The translations under genes were made by a program, and so were the position numbers. A stretch of DNA of 64,000 nt, taken from NCBI GenBank assembly GCA_002786065.1, contig NHNY01000003.1, positions 1,054,001 through 1,118,000 on the forward strand, written 5' to 3'. The notes under the pieces were generated by a model. The model had not been told where the DNA came from. It saw nothing but the letters and a program-made list of their open reading frames with translations, and searched no databases. Below are positions 1 to 10,019 of this stretch, piece after piece (position 1 is the first letter of the stretch; the number at the start of each line of letters is the position of its first letter). This DNA is from Microcyclospora pomicola. Its lineage: Eukaryota > Ascomycota > Dothideomycetes > Capnodiales.

Positions 1-868
1 GCCATGCCCCACATCACGTAGCAGGTTATGATCGTGCCGAGAGCGTACTGAGGGTTGGGGAGTATGCTTGAGACCTCGCTTCCAGTCCCAGCTGCCACGA
101 TGGTAGCAGCGATGGGTAGTAGTTGTGCGGCTGTGATGCTGTCGAGAGCTCGTTGATGTGAGGCGGACATGCTTTGTAGAGTTCAGTCAAAGTACGGTAG
201 GTCTAGGCTTGGGAATGATTGTGATTGGACTTACAGTAGAATTCCAAGACTGATCGTGACACTCACGGCCACAATGCTGTCTAGCATCCACATGGCCCAG
301 CCCACCCAGATGGCCCATTCGCCCCATGCTGGCACACAGACGAAAATCCACATCTCAACGATGGTGGCAAAGCCCATGGGAATGGTGCCCAAAAACAGGC
401 TGTTGGTAGGGTCTGCAATCATCACCTGTGCGCAGCAGGTCAGGACGAATCAGTAAAGAAGTTCGCATGACTACGACATAAGCATCGTACTTTCCAGATC
501 TCCGGCCAGATGGCATATCTCAAGATCGAAGCCATCAAGGCCAAGCTAAACAACGCAACGTTGAGAACGAAGAAGACGATGCTGAGGTAGTACAGCCAGT
601 CTGCCTGCCATGGTATCGTGATCAGGATGGTGGAAACAATGCCAGTGCCCATGGTTACGGAGAACCAGGAAGGCGAGAAGTTACGGACGATCCGCCGCCA
701 TCCTTGATCATATTTGGATCGTACAGTCCGTGATGGACGGTCTTTGACAGTGTTGTGTACGTTATTCGAAGAGTCCGGTTCTGTTTTTGGTGCTCTATCA
801 GGACTTGATTTGTTCTCAGCATCCAACGTTTGAGCCGCTGTGGCGGTCATTGCAGGATTGTCAGCCAT
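1..868 (-). CDS. Mae1/SSU1-type voltage-dependent anion channel family transporter (3' end missing)
   Basis: Membrane transporter of the TehA/Mae1/SSU1 family, which exports sulfite or carries C4-dicarboxylates across the fungal plasma membrane. Three exons are readable: 868-491, 425-235 and 171 down to the window edge, with introns 490-426 and 234-172 that have GTACGA and GTAAGT donors. The first exon has a polar cytosolic tail of about 65 residues and then SWFSVTMGTGIVSTIL, the family's first membrane helix. The second carries DPTNSLFLGTIPMGFATI, and the third DSITAAQLLPIAATIVAAG; both are typical of fungal members. About 246 residues are present and the C-terminal helices lie outside the window. 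The start was placed at the ATG in GCCATGG context; the frame stays open to 895 but has no better ATG. Sulfite versus malate specificity cannot be read from this part. The gene diverges from the amidohydrolase at 1135, with 266 bases between the starts. Confidence 0.85.
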
Positions 869-1134
869 GGCTACAATGACACACGCGAGTGGCAATCAAT
901 GTGTGGGTTGAAAATTGACACAAACGATCAAGGACGAAGTGTCCATATGATCCTTCTCTCGATCAGAGTGAACGATATATGTACTCTTTCATAAACCGTT
1001 CATCTAGTCTGGTCGGCTTTCAAGTGGAGCATCTGCAGCATTGGCGAGGTTGATCGGAATGGCCTGTGCATCAAGCTTGGACACCGCTTCCGCAAACCTC
1101 TTTTCTTCCTCCGCTCCAATTCTGCATTTCCACG

Positions 1135-2886
1135 ATGTCCTTCACCATTGGCAACAGCCTCATCCGGGCTTGCAGACTACCTGCAGCGACGGCACCGTAT
1201 CGTGCTACAGCTGTGGCACTATGGCGGAATGGAAGAATGTCGCAGAGGCGGCACTTCGCCCGCTCGTCATCGGCGGCTATTGCGGTGGCTGAGATGAAGC
1301 CGAAAGATTTTGCTAGCCTTCGAGTCGACCAAGACAGGTTGATGAACGACATTCACTCGACCTGCGAGTGGGGCAAGGGTGAAGCATGGGGCGAGTAAGT
1401 CGGATCTTTTCTTCCCGCCTCTGTCGGGCACCGTCCTGCTTGTATGATGATCAACTTTACACCCACAAAATATGAGATTCTTCGATGAGAAATCAAACAT
1501 CAATACTAAGAACAGCCAACTGAACTTTGCAGCATTTCATCAGATCAAGCACAATATCTATTTGAGAAAAGGGATTTAGGCTAACAAAATGATTCTGTTC
1601 GCAGCGGTGAGACTGAAACTGGCATGTCACGGCTTTCTCTATCAGATTCAGATAAGCAGGCTCGGGAATGGTTCCAGCAGACCACTGAAGCACTAGGATG
1701 CAAGGTGACTGTTGACGCGATGGGCAACCAATTTGCTGTCCGTCCAGGCCTTAACAATGAGGAGCCGCCTACATATGCTGGTAGTCATCTTGACACACAG
1801 CCTACTGGTGGTAGGTACGACGGTATCCTCGGCGTCATAGCCGCTGTTGAAATGCTCAAAGTCCTCAACGACAATTCAATCGAGACATCATACCCAGTAG
1901 GTGTTGTGAACTGGACGAACGAAGAGGGCGCTAGATTCCCCTTGTCAATGGTAGCGAGCGGTGTGTGGGCTGAGGCAATCCCCCTCGAAAAGGCTCACAA
2001 CACGAGATCTGTAATCCCAGCCAACGATACTGCCACCATGCGTTCCGAGCTTGAGCGTATAGGTTACTTGGGCTCGGTGCCCGCATCCTTCAAAGCTACA
2101 CCCATGGCTGCACATTTTGAGTTGCACATCGAGCAAGGCCCTATCCTCGAAGCTGAAGAGCGTCGCGTTGGTGTCGTTCATGGCGTGCAAAGCTACAAAT
2201 GGTTCACCGTTACGGTGCGAGGTCGTGACAGTCACACCGGTGCAACAAGCTTCCAACACCGCGCCGATGCTTTACTGTCCGCATCAAAGATGATCGTAGC
2301 CAGTCACGCTGTGGCGAGCAAACACTCTGCGCTCGCCTCGACGGGAATCTTGACACTGAAACCAGGCTCTACCAACACAGTCCCTGGTTTCGTGCAATTT
2401 TCACTTGACATTCGCGCTCCAGAGGACAAGACTGTCGACGCTGTAGAGGCTGAATGCAAGGAGGTGTTCTCACGCATCGCTGCAGGTGCCACCGAGGGTG
2501 TTATGGGTGTCAACGCGCACTACACACCATCTTCACGGGAATGTTCCATTGAGTGGCGGACGGACTTTGTCTCGCCAGCTACGCATTTCCACGAAGACTG
2601 TATATCATGCGTACAGGCGGCGAGTGGTGATCTTAGTGGCGAAGCAGTAGCTGAAGGCAAGGACTTGGGCGCTTGGGGTAAGTTGATGACTTCTGGTGCT
2701 GGCCATGACAGTGTCTACACGAATATGCGCTGCCCATCAAGTATGATCTTTGTGCCCTGTAGAGATGGCGTGAGCCACAACCCGGCAGAATATTCTAGTC
2801 CGCAAGCGTGTTCTGATGGGGCTAATGTCCTACTTGGGGCAGTATTGAGATATGACAAGCTGAGGGCAGACAAAGGCCGGGCGTAA
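1135..2886 (+). CDS. N-carbamoyl-L-amino acid / ureidoglycolate-type amidohydrolase (M20 family)
   Basis: Zinc-dependent amidohydrolase of the beta-ureidopropionase, N-carbamoyl amino acid hydrolase and allantoate amidohydrolase group (M20/M28 fold). It releases ammonia and CO2 from carbamoylated amino acids or ureides. Exons 1135-1394 and 1605-2886 are joined by an unusually long 210-base intron (GTAAGT, ctaac branch site, GCAG) and give 513 residues. Metal-site motifs are in order: GSHLDTQPTGGRYDGILG (about 148-165), NEEGARFP (about 192), HIEQGPILE (about 262), GHDS (about 453) and SHNPAE (about 478). The first 50 residues are rich in Arg and Ser with almost no acids, so import into mitochondria is inferred. 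Splicing restores the family's WGDGETETGMSRLSLSD stretch, which confirms the intron. An ATG at 1066 in the same frame is an alternative start. Exact substrate is not decidable from sequence. Confidence 0.88.
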
Positions 2887-3170
2887 CATGAACAGACAAT
2901 ATCACGATTGAAGAAGTAGTCTCGAACGATATTTGAACACCTATCAGTCAGACTTGGATTTTCTTGCTTATACGAAGACGTGTAGCCGAGTCGGACAGTC
3001 CTGTTCGTGCTGCTTCGTCAGAGTGCAGATCGTTGCGGCCTCCTGCTGGAGCTCGAGCATGCCTCGAATGTAGTTAAGAAGCATGGCAGGCGAGTGAGAG
3101 ACGCATCTGAGCCTGGAGGCGTGCATGCCTTCTTCCCAGTGCCATCCCCGTCGTTCTAGCCAATAGATGT

Positions 3171-3812
3171 CTACGAGCTTGGAGGAGCAGCGCCACGGCC
3201 ACGGCCGAAGCCACCACGCTCGCCACGCTCGCGGTTGAACTCAGGGTTGAAGCCGGAGCCACCCATGCCACCCTCTTTGTCACCACCCTCGCGGCGGCGG
3301 TAGCTATGCAGACGTCAGTATCCTGCTCAACTTGTGTTGCAGCCATGAAGATATCACTCACCCTCCCTCACGGTCACCGCGGGGTCCACCACGTCCACCA
3401 CCTCTCCTCTCACGGTCTCCCTCACCGCCGAGCATGCCACGCGGCGGGGCGTGCGAGCGCTGTTGCTTGACGTGGGTCTGAGGAACGATCTCAGCGGGCA
3501 GGTGCAGCCACTCGCGCAGGTAGTCGAGACCCTCGGGGGTCAGGGTGTAGTAGTACCATTGCCAGGAGAACTGGGTCTTGAGGTAGCCGCGCGAGGTGAG
3601 CGACTGGCAGGCCTTGATGACGAAAAGGTTCTTGGTGTCGATCTCGCCGTGCTTGGGGAGGTTGAAGTCCTTCTTTGCGACGAGCACGCCCTCGCGGAAG
3701 AGGTACTCGTGGATCTTTTTGCGGTCGGCCTTGGGAATCAACCTGGGATTGTGTTAGATGTATGTTGGTGGACTGTATACACTTTGATAAGTGCTGTTTC
3801 ATTTGCGTACAT
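3171..3812 (-). CDS. rps10: 40S ribosomal protein eS10, start codon split by an intron
   Basis: Small-subunit ribosomal protein eS10, located on the beak of the 40S head. Exons are 3812-3811 (two bases, AT), 3742-3362 and 3303-3171, with introns 3810-3743 (GTACGC...CCCAG) and 3361-3304 (GTGAGT...GCATAG). The joined frame begins [16 protein letters not shown] and continues with the diagnostic [20 protein letters not shown] and [20 protein letters not shown], then an Arg/Gly-rich tail ending [11 protein letters not shown]. Total is 171 residues, slightly longer than many eS10 proteins because of the RGG-like tail. Exon 2 has no in-frame ATG at its 5' end (it opens with TTG), which forces the split AT|G start. 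The gene diverges from rps8 at 4110 and the two probably share a promoter. Confidence 0.93.
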
Positions 3813-4109
3813 GTTTGCGGTGTTGAGATATTCGGGTGCTGAAGGTCTGCAATCGCGAGTCAATCTCCAATTCGGAATTCGAAATGTTGAAGTTGGTTGG
3901 TGGTGAATTTCGAGAAGGCCCGTGCACATCTTGGCACACTTCGCTCGAAAATGAACTTCAATTCTACCGACCGAATGTGATCCCCTCCACGCGACAACAG
4001 CACCCATCGTCCAGCACAGCAAAGGTCAATTCGTACGTCTCCGAACAGGTTATTCATGATCGTCTTTCTTCTAACATTCAATTTACAGTAACCTTCGCAA
4101 ACAGCAAAC
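3813..4109. promoter_or_regulatory. shared promoter of the divergent rps10/rps8 pair
   Basis: About 297 bases separate the two start codons, so both ribosomal protein genes must take their promoters from this segment. It contains a CCAAT box at 3867-3871 and, on the rps8 side, a likely 5' UTR intron (see the separate entry). Co-regulation is inferred from the arrangement; no specific ribosomal-protein activator site was recognised. Confidence 0.6.
4033..4088 (+). other. rps8: predicted 5' UTR intron of rps8
   Basis: A consensus donor GTACGT at 4033, a TTCTAAC branch site near 4069-4075 and a TTTACAG acceptor ending at 4088 delimit a 56-base intron, 21 bases before the rps8 ATG. Leader introns are common in fungal ribosomal protein genes. 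This is a splice-signal prediction without transcript evidence. Confidence 0.55.
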
Positions 4110-4834
4110 ATGGGGTACAGTCCACGAACCTTGCATACTTCCCTCACCGTTCACAGTCACTGACATGTTCGCAGTATCTCTCGTGACTCCCGTCACAAGC
4201 GCAGCGCCTCTGGTGCAAAGCGCGCATACTACCGCAAGAAGAGGTATGCATAACCCGATCGCTCCATTCCTACACATCAGTTTCTGATGCGAAGAACAGA
4301 GCTTTCGAGAAGGGCCGTCAGCCCGCCAACACCCGAATCGGCACCAAGCGTATCCATCTCGTCCGCACACGTGGTGGCAACCGCAAGTTCCGTGGTCTGC
4401 GTCTCGAGGCCGGCAACTTCTCATGGGGAAGTGAGGGTATCTCTCGCAAGGTCCGCGTGATCGTCGTCGCTTTCCACCCTTCGAACAACGAGCTCGTCCG
4501 CACCAACACCCTGACCCGATCTGCCGTTGTCCAGATCGATGCTGCGCCATTCCGACAATGGTACGAGGCACACTACGGTCAACCAATTGGCCGAAGAAGG
4601 CAAAAGAAGGAGGAGGGTGAGAAGGAGGAGGTGAAGAAGAGCAAGAGCGTCGAGGCCAAGCAGACCGAACGCATGAAGGCTCAGGGCAAGGTCGAGCCTG
4701 CGATCGAGAGGCAGTTCGAGGCCGGTCGTCTGTACGCCGTGGTCGCCAGCCGTCCTGGTCAGAGCGGTCGCTGTGATGGTTACATCCTGGAGGGTGAGGA
4801 GCTTGCCTTCTACCAGCGTGCCATCAGGAAGTAG
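4110..4834 (+). CDS. rps8: 40S ribosomal protein eS8
   Basis: Small-subunit ribosomal protein eS8, on the 40S body near the foot. Exons are 4110-4114 (five coding bases, ATGGG), 4175-4243 and 4300-4834, with introns 4115-4174 and 4244-4299. The 202-residue product begins MGISRDSRHKRSASGAKRAYYRKKR and continues FEKGRQPANTRIG, HLVRTRGGNRKFRGLRL and GRRRQKKEEGEKEE, ending LEGEELAFYQRAIRK. This is full length for the family and highly conserved throughout. The coding frame is codon-biased towards C-ending codons, as expected for a highly expressed gene. It diverges from rps10; downstream it converges on the SDE2 gene. Confidence 0.95.
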
Positions 4835-5503
4835 ACGTGGGCTTCGTGTCTGGCGTTTCGGGGATTGTATGCGCTTGTCATGCTGTGCTTGGGGCATGGT
4901 GTGGCAACAACCAGATTCATGGCTATGATGGCAGTATGGAGAGCACATTATACGCTCTTGTGCGCTTTACTGTAGCACATCTGATCAATCAATCATAACG
5001 TCGAAAAGTTCAAAGCCTGTTATATGCTTGCATGTCACACTTATCCTCCTTATACCTCTATTGAACCACATGACGTCTCTTTTCTCTGTTTGAAGTCACC
5101 GACACATACCTTTCAGCGAAGGAGGAATGGCAAGCCCTTACCATAACATACCTTGCTCTGCGGATACCATCCTGCTTCAGTCAGTACGAATCATCATCCA
5201 TAGTTGTCTGCTTGTGTTGACGGTCGTACGAAATGAGTGATGTTTTCAGCTTGAAGCATACGACACAGTGAACAAACTTCCCAAGGCTCTTTTGACCGAA
5301 TGGCTTTTATAAGAGTGGCGGCGTCATTGATGTACGAAGTCTTGAGCTTGGGCATCCCGTACGAGACATGCCACCCACAAACCATGCGCGATTTCCCACC
5401 ACGTAGGCAATATCATGCCTGTGAATCACTACACGACGTGTGCTCATGAAACATGAGCGAGCAGAATAGCGATCGCTAAGACAGAATCACATCATCATTA
5501 TCA
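4835..5503. other. convergent intergenic stretch between rps8 and SDE2
   Basis: This holds the 3' ends of both flanking genes. No coding frame is supported. A small perfect inverted repeat (GCTCATG-aaa-CATGAGC) lies at 5442-5458, about 40 bases past the SDE2 stop. Confidence 0.5.
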
Positions 5504-6472
5504 TTACGTAGCCTTGCTTTTGCCTTTACCGTCATAGGCCTCCACGGCGACTGGCTGCGGAATTCCACTCTCATCCACATCCTCCTCATCTTCTTCGTCA
5601 TCATCATCATCGTCCTCCTCATCCCAGCCAAAGAAGCTCACGCCTGCATTCTGCTTCTCTTCAGTCTGAGCCTGCTCGCTGAAACCAGAGCTCTCCTCCT
5701 GCGAATCGTCCTCGCTGTCATCGTCGTCATCCTCCATCGCCGCATCGCTTTCCGACCCTGTTCTTAGCATCTCCTCCCTCATAGCCTTCAACACCGCCTC
5801 CCTGATCTTCTCCTCCGCCAGCTCCTTACTCTCCACATACTCCGCGTCCAATCTGCCCTGATTCGCCCCCGTCTTGCCACTGCGGATCTCCTCCTCCCTG
5901 CGCTCAGCCGCCTTCACAACCTCCTCCCACCGCTTCTTCCGCTCCTCCTTCTCCTTCCGCTCCATCTCCGGCTTGATGGCCAGATACTCCGCAAGCCGCT
6001 TCGCCTCGTCAACCGTCCGCAGCCGTCGTCCATCGAGATTGCGGTTCGAGCCGTTGACGTTGTCTTGGTTCTGCCGGTTCTTGCGACTGCTCATGCGCCC
6101 GCCAGCGGCGCGCAGCTGGGAGCCGAAACCGCCTTTCCCGCCGCAAATGCGCGAACTGAGACGGAGGGGAAGGAAGGTCTCGCTGGGGTCGGAGAGAAGT
6201 GTGGAGATGGGGTTGTGGTCGGTGTGGAGCAGTTGCTTGTTGTTGGTGGTCGTGATGATCAGAGGGTGATTGACCGGCGGCAGGCGAGCGAGAATAGTGT
6301 CAACGACCTCTTTGGTGGGTGTGAAAGCGCTGATGGGCAGTGAAAGTGTGCGTGGCAGGCCTAGGCCCGCGAACGATGTAAGTAGGATGTTGACCATCCG
6401 TGATGGTGCGGAGGGCGCGGCATGCTCCCCGGTGGCTTGCATGGTGGGCGATATAAGTTGTACCGAAGACAT
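5504..6472 (-). CDS. sde2: SDE2-type splicing / genome stability factor with ubiquitin-like N-terminus
   Basis: Homologue of Sde2. In fission yeast it is made as a precursor whose ubiquitin-like N-terminal fold is removed after a GG-KGG junction; the freed C-terminal part joins the spliceosome and supports telomeric silencing. Visible here: the fold up to about residue 113, ending R-I-C-G-G-K-G-G-F-G-S-Q-L-R-A-A-G-G-R-M-S-S-R-K, which is the cleavage site plus the conserved start of the processed protein; then DGRRLRTVDEAKRLAEYLA (about 148-166); a charged helix (EMERKEKEERKKRWEE); and an acidic C-terminal third with runs of Asp and Glu. One exon, 322 residues. The first ATG (ACCATGT) was taken. 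The ATG at 6397 (MVNILLTSF) matches where the ubiquitin-like fold begins, so a 297-residue form is possible. Its 3' end faces rps8. Confidence 0.88.
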   Translation of the reverse strand: MSSVQLISPTMQATGEHAAPSAPSRMVNILLTSFAGLGLPRTLSLPISAFTPTKEVVDTILARLPPVNHPLIITTTNNKQLLHTDHNPISTLLSDPSETFLPLRLSSRICGGKGGFGSQLRAAGGRMSSRKNRQNQDNVNGSNRNLDGRRLRTVDEAKRLAEYLAIKPEMERKEKEERKKRWEEVVKAAERREEEIRSGKTGANQGRLDAEYVESKELAEEKIREAVLKAMREEMLRTGSESDAAMEDDDDDSEDDSQEESSGFSEQAQTEEKQNAGVSFFGWDEEDDDDDDEEDEEDVDESGIPQPVAVEAYDGKGKSKAT

Positions 6473-7395
6473 GGTCGGGTAGCGATATGTTCGTTTGAGT
6501 ATTGTGACGTGAGTCCCAGCAAGTAGTTTGAAGGATGTGAGAGCAACCTCGAACTGAGGGCTGGATACTTACTAGCGGCGGCAAGGGCCGAACATTCACT
6601 CGGATTGTCTACATATAGATAAGACGAGACTGATTCAAATTTATGCCTCAACGCGGCAATGTCGAAAGTTTGCCTCGAAGCCTCTCATTGTCGGAAACAG
6701 TGGTGTGATGGTAGCCTGAGACATGTGGCGAAGATTTCGCCCTGAAGGGGCTGATTGCGCAGGATGGCTGGGCAGGCACAATTAATGTTTGAATCCTACC
6801 TTAGTCATGTATGCGCTCTGAGCTCAGCCGATTTGCTATACTTGATAGCGATTTCAGGTATCCAGGCATTTGTGTGCATGTACTCGGGGCTCTTCTTCGG
6901 CACCCGATCAGTCGAACGATGTGACATATCCATGTTCTGATTCCAGCGGGAAGTATAGGCGGGCATTTCCTGAGGCTTCATCCAACAAAGTCATGTTTTC
7001 ATATTCACGACACGGCACAAGTCCATCCAACGGCAAGCTCGAAACCCCAGAGTGAATGTGGGATGACGATTGACGGGATAACCACCAGCTGCAAGCACAC
7101 CTTGTGAGCCTTGAAAGTGACTAGCTCTCGTGTTTCCACATTTGTTAGCCTGATTGACATGTTTTGGTTACACGTTTTGTGTCGCACACAGAGCCCGCAA
7201 CAACACATCGCGACAATTGCAGCAGTAAACGTGGCCCGAGGACATCCACCGAACTCTGTCCCCGATAAGCAATCAGGCTTGGTGCTTCGAGGCTGTCAAG
7301 CACAACTGAGCATAGAGCACCCGGCCAGCATCGCAAAGATCTGCAAACATCAACACTCTCGACACCCTGATCAAGAACCTGAATATCTCAGCTCC
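6473..7395. other. intergenic stretch upstream of SDE2 and the 2EXR gene
   Basis: About 920 bases between two divergently oriented genes, so it should hold both promoters. Short open frames exist, but none starts with ATG in good context or resembles a protein. The frame of the downstream gene stays open back to 7111 without a convincing start. Confidence 0.5.
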
Positions 7396-8226
7396 ATGTC
7401 CGACGCAACAAACATGGACAGCAAGAAAGTTGTCCGGCGCACAGGTCTACTGTCCCTCACAGTGATCGACGTTGCTGAGCATCTCCGAGACTTTCTATTC
7501 TCTCTACCTTTGGAGCTTCGAGAGATGATCTACCAGCACGTCTTCACCTCCGATGCTGAGCCTAGAACAGTCCACCTGCACGTCCATGAGCAGGTGGTCA
7601 GCCAGTGTATGTTCAAGAAGTCGCAAAAAGCAGGCCACAGCATAGCTGCGCTCCTGCAAACCTGTGACTGCATTTACGATGAGACCGTTCGCATACTGTA
7701 CAACACTACTCGCTTCGAGATCGCGCTTTACCCGAGGACCGAAGAGACGTGTCTCTCTCTGAAGCAAAGGGATGTCCAGTCACATGAACATCGCATCCTT
7801 GGCAAGCTGCCCAAGCTCATCACACCCTTCAACAGGATGGGAGCAATGTTCATTGTAACCAATCTGAATGATGCTATTGCGGACATAGCTGCATCGCGAC
7901 TGGCGACATTCCTAGCTGCCATCAGTTACGAGAAGCATTCGGAATTATTGGAGGTTCGGATGAACATGCTTTGGGACCTTCAACCCTTCGACGGCATTTC
8001 CACACGCTCGAGCCCGGGACGCTTAGCACTTCATTCACTGCTTCAAAAGCATGCGCGCGACGTGCTCTTTGAGTTCGTTAGGTCCGGAAGCACCGCAACG
8101 GGTCAGCCGACCACAGTTTTTCGTAAGCGATATATGGGTGCTTCGAAGAAAGTCCTTTGCGGACCGACTTCAAGGGTTCCGGATGGGTATATCAAGGACC
8201 ACAGCTGCTGGCTGTCGAGAATATGA
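7396..8226 (+). CDS. F-box-like / 2EXR-domain fungal protein
   Basis: 276-residue intronless protein of the large fungal class with an F-box-like or 2EXR N-terminal motif; the family's role is mostly unknown. The key signature is FLFSLPLELREMIYQHVF at about residues 37-54, followed by a beta-strand/helix pattern with LLQTCDCIYDETVRILYNTTRFEI (about 95-118). That is the usual second part of these proteins: a hydrophobic helix with Cys and a Y-N-T-x-F strand. The rest has no recognised domain. The start was placed at ATGTCCGACGC because the upstream frame lacks an ATG with support. Such genes are numerous and fast-evolving in Pezizomycotina. Confidence 0.72.
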   Translation: MSDATNMDSKKVVRRTGLLSLTVIDVAEHLRDFLFSLPLELREMIYQHVFTSDAEPRTVHLHVHEQVVSQCMFKKSQKAGHSIAALLQTCDCIYDETVRILYNTTRFEIALYPRTEETCLSLKQRDVQSHEHRILGKLPKLITPFNRMGAMFIVTNLNDAIADIAASRLATFLAAISYEKHSELLEVRMNMLWDLQPFDGISTRSSPGRLALHSLLQKHARDVLFEFVRSGSTATGQPTTVFRKRYMGASKKVLCGPTSRVPDGYIKDHSCWLSRI

Positions 8227-8926
8227 CCGCGATACTCGAGGGAAACCCTGAGGGCAGAAGGCGACGCTCGAAGAATGGTAGATAGATGATGGGGCCCACC
8301 GAATGGCACAACAGAGAATGTGGTTTAATATCATCTCCAATACAATGGGCGTAGCTGGATCTCGTGCTCTCATCGCCTACCTCATGGTCTATCCTCCTTG
8401 AAGTATAATCAGTCATCAGATGTGTGGACCTATGCACCGTGCCCTGCTCAGCCAAAAGAGGCCGCGCAATGCCACAACAGACGTTACGAACGACCGCGTA
8501 GCTTCACCCCTGAGGGAATGAAGTGTCCCGATTGCAAGGCGCAGTGCACTTGATATTCTATGCCGAGCCCCTGGCATTAGTTGGCGTAGGAACGACTCGC
8601 AATCCTCAGTATTACGCTGCCTGGGCGCGGGGAAACGTTCAAACCGAAGTTCGAGGCGCTTCGTTACTAAAGCGGAGTGTGCCATGGCCGAATGACGAGG
8701 AAGTGAAGTGCTGGGCGTGGCTGAGGCTGGCCAGAATCTCCACCAGACGCTTGCGCCGATCCGCTGCGGCTGCGCCTCTTTGTTTCGTGCATGTTCCACC
8801 AGCATGCCATCAGCGTGATACAGACTTACAGTACAAGTACATGTTCTGACCTCTTCAATCTTACACACAACTCCTCCCGCATCGCTGTAAGAACATCCTC
8901 TGCAACCACACATACATAGCAGATCA
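8227..8926. other. intergenic stretch between the 2EXR gene and calcipressin
   Basis: Holds the 3' end of the 2EXR gene and the promoter of calcipressin. The long open frame on the minus strand (8416-9192) overlaps the calcipressin coding region and has no protein-like features, so no gene is called. Confidence 0.5.
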
Positions 8927-9715
8927 ATGGCAACCATGGCCATGGAAATGTCGACCCCGCCAACCTCGACCTCGCCCTCACGGCGCCACTCGCATGGCCT
9001 CTCGATCGACCTGTCGGACCTCCCACCGCTCTCACAACCCTCGCCTCCGAGCAACACCCTGCTCATCACCAACCTGCAAGCGCCCGAGATCTTCTCCGCC
9101 AACATCCTCGAGAACATTCGCAAGTCGATCAACGAGCATGCCGCCCTGCACACCTTCAGTCCCTTGAAGTCGATGCGCCGCATCATCTGCACCTTCTACA
9201 GCATCGACGAAGCTGTGGCGATCCGCAAAGTCCTCGACGGCGAAAGCGTGCTGGGCAGCCGGGTCCGCGTCTACTTTGGACAGAACACCAAGATCGACCT
9301 GGAGGACCAACATCTGCATCTGCCGAAGAGCCAGAAGTTGTTCTTCATCTCCCCGCCCCCGAGCCCGCCGATGGGATGGGAGATGCGGAATGAGGAGCCG
9401 CCGAACAAAGAGGTGCATGCGGAGGACCTGGCGTCTGCGCTGGCGAGATTACATGCTCGGCCGGAGGCGGATGCGGCTTTGCACGAGCAGCAGCAGCAGC
9501 AGTCGGGTGAGGACCGACCGATGCTCAAGGTTTCAACCAGGCAACGATCCGGGACGGGCACAGTGGTGTATGACCCCGAAGAGCATGGCCACAGCCCGGA
9601 TCTCCCGGCGATTGCGGTGGAAGACACGAGCGAAAGCCCGACGGACGTGCAGGATATGGACGTCGACAAGAAGTTTGTGCATACTGCACGACCGCCCGTG
9701 GAGTTGATGGAGTGA
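8927..9715 (+). CDS. calcipressin (RCAN family calcineurin regulator)
   Basis: Regulator of calcineurin (RCAN/Rcn1/CbpA family), which binds and modulates the Ca2+/calmodulin phosphatase calcineurin in the cytosol. One exon, 262 residues. The N-terminal RRM-like domain spans about 45-130 (TLLITNL, ILENIRKSI, MRRIICTFYSIDEAVAIRKVLDG, VRVYFGQNT). The family hallmark FISPPPSPPMGWE is at about 146-158, matching the SP repeat of other calcipressins, which is phosphorylated. The C-terminus ends VHTARPPVELME, where the family has its second calcineurin-contact element. Between them lies a low-complexity stretch with a five-Gln run near 190. The ATG sits in an AT-rich leader after a CT-rich promoter. 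Length and domain order are normal for a filamentous fungus. Confidence 0.92.
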   Translation: MATMAMEMSTPPTSTSPSRRHSHGLSIDLSDLPPLSQPSPPSNTLLITNLQAPEIFSANILENIRKSINEHAALHTFSPLKSMRRIICTFYSIDEAVAIRKVLDGESVLGSRVRVYFGQNTKIDLEDQHLHLPKSQKLFFISPPPSPPMGWEMRNEEPPNKEVHAEDLASALARLHARPEADAALHEQQQQQSGEDRPMLKVSTRQRSGTGTVVYDPEEHGHSPDLPAIAVEDTSESPTDVQDMDVDKKFVHTARPPVELME

Positions 9716-10011
9716 AATGGTAGATGAAAAGCATGGTTCTTGTGGTTAGAATTGCAGCATTTGGAGCATGGAGCATGGGAAATGGAGCATTTAATATTAT
9801 ACAGCGTGGTCTGGAAGCCATTCTCGTAACGACTCGGCTGGACGATCAGAACGAGCAGCACCTATAGTAATCGCTACGTAGCGCGGATCCAATGATCGGT
9901 GTCAACCGTGAAGAAACATCATGTTCCCTTTTACCTTTGCATCGCCTCTAAGAACACATCTGGATGCATGTCTCTACCCAAACCACATAAACTGCAGTGT
10001 CCAGACTGATG

Positions 10012-10019
10012 TGACGTCA
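10012..10019. promoter_or_regulatory. perfect CRE palindrome (ATF/CREB bZIP site)
   Basis: TGACGTCA inside GTGACGTCAC, the consensus for fungal Atf1/AtfA-type bZIP factors in stress response. It lies about 300 bases past calcipressin and 1.14 kb before the hydroxylase start, so the target gene is uncertain. Confidence 0.35.

Noticed and set aside
8416-9192. 258-codon minus-strand open frame
   Set aside because: It overlaps the calcipressin coding region on the other strand and begins without a recognisable protein; the composition is that of a shadow frame.
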